64,000 nucleotides of DNA from Chaetorhynchus papuensis. Lineage: Eukaryota; Chordata; Aves; Passeriformes; Rhipiduridae. This document shows positions 60,080 to 64,000 of this stretch, one piece after another (position 1 is the first letter of the stretch; the number at the start of each line of letters is the position of its first letter). The translations under genes and the position numbers were made by a program. A model generated the notes under the pieces. The model saw only the letters and a list, made by a program, of their open reading frames with translations. It did no database searches and was not told the origin of the DNA. The DNA lies in contig VWYX01001259.1 of NCBI GenBank assembly GCA_013396525.1, positions 1 to 64,000 on the forward strand, written 5' to 3'.

Positions 60080-63000
60080 GATCATGGTAATCTGATTTTT
60101 TTTTTCCAAATCTGATTAATAAGTCAAATTGAGAGATTTCACCTCAAGGCTAATTACTTAGTTCTGCCACTGAGTGGTGATCAAAGCACAAGGGGTATTA
60201 TGGCAAGGTTATTGCATTTAAAGAGCATGGATGAATATGAAACAAATATGACATTGGGCTTTCGTATTAAATAAAAAGATGGGCATTTTTTATCAAAGGA
60301 ATTTTACGTATTCCAATGTGGGAGCATGGCTGCAATGAAATATATGTATTCAATTGACACATGGCAATGAAAAACTCTTCATGGAGTAGGCAAACTAAAA
60401 CAGAGACCATTTTAATCAATATCCAGACTTTTGACATCTCCATGACAACACATAAAGGATTCAAACATGATGATGTAAAAATGCTTCCTGTAGCTGTACT
60501 TTAAGCGACTCAGAAGAGTTTGGGAAACAAAATATTTCATGCTCACAAATTTTCAATTTTAGTCTTCATATCTTCATAGATAAATAATAATACCCTATTT
60601 CACTGCCAAATTTCAGATAATAAATGCAGAAAGATACAAGAAACAAATTTTATAAATAAACAAACCTACTTATATTTGCAATTCATTAAAAAGATCCATG
60701 CTTTGTGAAGTATATTAACAAGTTTGCAGAGTGCAACCTGCTATAGCCTCAATAACTGGGTTTTTTTGCTCTTTAACGCTCACTGAGCCACATGCTGAGT
60801 GCACTCAACCCAGAGTGAAGTTCTTAGGGAGCTTTAAGTACTTAACCCTTCACTAAGTACTTAATCAGTACAGAACCACTGCAGCGCCAAGCTGGCACTG
60901 CTTTGTCCTTCATCTTCTTTCAAAATCAAATGCTGGTCTGTCAGCACTCTCAGTGGACTTCTAATCTATATGCATTAATTATGTGTCTGCTCAGTCTTTT
61001 CATCATTATTCTTGAAGTTTTTTCTCTTTCCTCATATGATATGGTATGATGGGACTTCAATTTGTCTAGGACCTTACAGCTCTGTTCTTTTTGTCTGTCT
61101 TTCAAAAAATAATACATCAGTATACCCAAAATGCTTCAGTCTCTTCACTCATGCAGCATTGTCCCTCCTTGCTGCCCCTCCTCCTGGTTGCTTCTGAACT
61201 TTCCCAGAGTTGACCACTCACATTCATTTTCTGGGAAAGAAGCGACCTCCCACTCCCATCAGAGTGGACTTGTTCCATAAAGCAAACTATCAGCAAACAA
61301 ATCAAAAAGTTCTACCATCTATTACAGATGACTGACTCTCCTGGCTTTTATTCTTCTATATCTTTTGTTCTTTGTCCCATTCTCTTACTTCAGAATTCAC
61401 CCACTTGGACACATCACTAAGCCTTCTGTCTCTACCCCTCAGAAATTTATACCAGAATATTCATGACCCACTTATTTTCCTCTGTTGAATTCCTGTGGTT
61501 TTAGCCCTAGCTTTTATTTCAATACTTTCTCTCCTTCAAGTTATCCTTGTTCCTCTCATCCAGTATCCTTCCCTTGCTATGCAAGAACTAGCTAGTGTCC
61601 TCTGAGTAAAAAACAGAGTAATATTATGTGACCTCACCTTTCCTTCGCTCCTGCACTTGGCTTTTCACTTTCTTTGTTTTCCTGTCACTTAAGCAGTTTC
61701 TATACTTTGCTTCCTCTCTGACAAGCACAAGGGTTCTATAGGGACTGATTTCTATCATCAAGAAATAAAATAAATTTGTTAGGCCACAGCACCTGAGGAT
61801 TTTAACCCCACTATGTATGTACAAATTCTTCCACAGTTGATTTGACTTTGCATTTAGTGTCTCAATAATCTTTGCTGAACACTGAATAATTTTTCATTTT
61901 TTAATTGTAAGTGGGAAAGCAGACTGCTTGAAGATGCTGCAGGCTCAGCATAATAACAAAACCAAAAATGGAACAAGTTGCTCCACCTCATCATTTTTTT
62001 GTTATTTCATGCTTATATTAGTGATTTCAGCAGTTCTCAACAAAATGATTGATCAAAACAAAATACTCATGTTCTTTATAAATCATTAAAAATAAAAAGT
62101 CTGATTTTCGCAACAGTTTTGTCCACTCAGGAATTTTCTAGGCATACAAATCAGATAGGAAGGACTTGACTTGTCTGGACATAGATGTGCCATTTCAAAA
62201 CAGTCTAGGCTATCATGTGATGTCTGCTGGCAGACGCAAAACAGTCTTCATGGAAGACCTGTGCCATCTGGAGCTGCAACTGCAGCACTGGCAAGATATT
62301 CAACAGAATCTAAAAGAGCACTAGATGTCTGTGTTTAGACAGCTGAAAGCTTCTTAGCCTCATTTCAAGCTATTTATTTAGTTAAGGTCTTTGGTGTATT
62401 ACAGCAATAGAGGTATGCTAAGAGTAGAAGGAGGAACTCACACCAAATTGGAGTTAACTACAAGAAATCTGTGCCTACACTGAAGATTTCTTCTCCAAGC
62501 CAGAATAGGCTGAGAGAATTTCTTGAAGCTACAGAATAGAAAGGAGAAAAAATATGATCCTGATTAAATGTTGGTTCAAGGTGCTCCAAGTCCTTCATCA
62601 GCATTTCTCTTTATCTGTCAGAATCACCCTCTGCCTCAATTTCTTTCCCAAAAGTGATTTCCTTTTGGCTTGTTGGAATCCAATTCTTATCTAGCCTGTG
62701 ATTCTTCTATGTTTCTGATGACAGTTTTCATTACCCTAATGGGCATCCATTTTGGGATTATATGCTGGATATATGCATTTGCCCACAAAACATATATTGA
62801 AATATTCTGCGACTGACATATATTCAATTGTGATTGCTCTAATTCTCTTTCCAGTTTTATGCTGCCAATTTAATTTTTTATGACATGTAGTTTGATCATA
62901 GATAATAATACTGTATCTGTCACTTTCTCTGTGCTGAAATTAACATTATCTTCCCATAATTTATTGTCTAGGGATCTTTCCTGGCCAATCATCTTGAGAA

Positions 63001-64000
63001 CTATCAGTAAGGATCTCAACAATTTGGTTTAAATTTTTATGCAAGGTAATAATTTTCTTTTCTTTGTGTGTTTCTTTCCCTTCTCCTATTCCATTGCTCT
63101 CATTTCCCGAGGACACTCTTCATACCCATTACATATCCAAACTGTTCTGAAAATCCTGCTAAGTTCTTGGATTCAGGAACTACTTGGTTTTAATTAACTT
63201 AATCATATTTTGAGTGAGAACTAATGTTTGTTGATATATACATTTTACTCCTTTGAAGTATATCTATGATCTTCTGAATGCCAATGAAATTAAAAGGTAT
63301 GAAATGCAATGCTATTTACATAATAATTTTGAATTTGAAATAAAAATTCAGAAAAGAACAATCACAATGCTTCACAGAGCTCCCACTTTCTTTTATTTGT
63401 TGTCCACATTCTAGCAGTGCATCCCCACATCATACATCATTTATTTCTACCTAATCATTTTTTAATGCAACATAAAATCCCTTTTTCCATGATTATCTAT
63501 ATTTTCAACATTTGTATTCTTATATGATTGAGTAAATTTGCTTATTTTTTCATGGGATCTGGATTTTTATGTTTCCCATTTTCGTGAGTTGCAGTTTGCC
63601 CGCAGGCCAGTTAAAATTGACTGCTTAATTTATTTCTTCCATCAAACAGGAACTCATCCAACTATATTTATCACAGACTCAGAAAAAAAAATCACTTAAG
63701 TTTTTTATTCAGCTCTCCAAAATCCAAGACATTGTTCTCTATATATATATGTCTAAAATGTATCTTTAATTTCCTAGTGCATGTTTTCATCTATGAGGAC
63801 TTATTCTGATGAGGAGATCCTGGTTTGTTATGATTCCTGTAAGAAAGGAATTTGTATTCCATAAAGTATTGTTTATAATGCCATTCCTTTACCTTGTTAA
63901 CACTAATAATTAATATAGTTATCATATATTATGGTCACAGTTATCAGCTATAGTTATCAGATAAAGTTATAAAGAAAGAGAGGATGATATAGTATTAATC
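60080..64000. other. AT-rich DNA, no gene seen
   Basis: I recognise no transposon in these 3.9 kb. A pair of palindromes lies at 60834-60863. From 61000 to 61620 the plus strand is pyrimidine-rich. Short TA runs occur near 63740. Open frames are all below 70 codons. Confidence 0.5.
60834..60863. repeat. Two copies of a TAAGTACTTA palindrome
   Basis: ttaagtacttaa (60834-60845) is a perfect 12-base palindrome, and taagtactta recurs at 60854-60863, with centres about 19 bases apart. Confidence 0.7.

Noticed and set aside
62580..63200. Decayed retroelement on the minus strand
   Set aside because: The texture is suggestive, but no ordered reverse-transcriptase, integrase or terminal motif could be read.

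Overview
This is AT-rich vertebrate DNA, almost certainly from a bird and probably a songbird. The evidence is the repeat content. There are at least nine CR1 LINE fragments with recognisable 3' ends (a 'gtcccttccaacc' type block followed by ATTCTRTG-like terminal repeats). Several endogenous retrovirus LTR families that I recognise from passerine sequence are also present. I used no database, so family assignments rest on memory and on motifs visible in the sequence. I find no bacterial-type operons, rRNA, tRNA or CRISPR arrays, and no intact host protein-coding gene. The window looks like a gene desert or the inside of a very large intron.

Layout. Positions 1-1530 hold an endogenous retrovirus: a 5' LTR tail, a decayed tRNA-Lys-type primer binding site, a non-coding internal region, a polypurine tract and a truncated 3' LTR with a TATA box. 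At 2.32-2.79 kb there is a truncated LTR whose early part has become a (TG)n microsatellite. From 2.8 to 15.2 kb I see mostly unique sequence, apart from an ancient LINE reverse-transcriptase relic near 10.1 kb. At 15.23-17.15 kb lies a 5'-truncated CR1 carrying a nested 275-bp LTR-like insert with TG...CA ends and a 4-bp target duplication. Three CR1 pieces are scattered at 19.3, 21.3 and 30.0 kb. From 30.9 to 40.3 kb the sequence is repeat-poor, with one possible short coding exon at 39.76 kb. A CR1 lies at 40.4-41.0 kb and is followed by a stretch that reads like a conserved non-coding element. From 45.8 to 60.0 kb transposable elements are dense: an LTR interrupted by a CR1, a complete 1,372-bp LTR-type element with perfect 5-bp target duplications, an LTR cut off by a 670-bp assembly gap, a plus-strand CR1, three minus-strand CR1s in a row, an ancient minus-strand LINE, and a near-complete 1.1-kb LTR. 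From 60.1 to 64 kb no repeat is recognised apart from a poly-T tract.

Nothing here forms a working pathway. The LINE reverse-transcriptase remnants are all broken, and none of the retroviral elements keeps a recognisable gag, pol or env reading frame. The points that most deserve a second look are the nested insertions with readable target duplications, a sequence module shared by five separate LTR-type elements, possible unannotated exons at 27.1-28.1 kb and 39.76 kb, and a candidate developmental enhancer at 41.3-42.1 kb.
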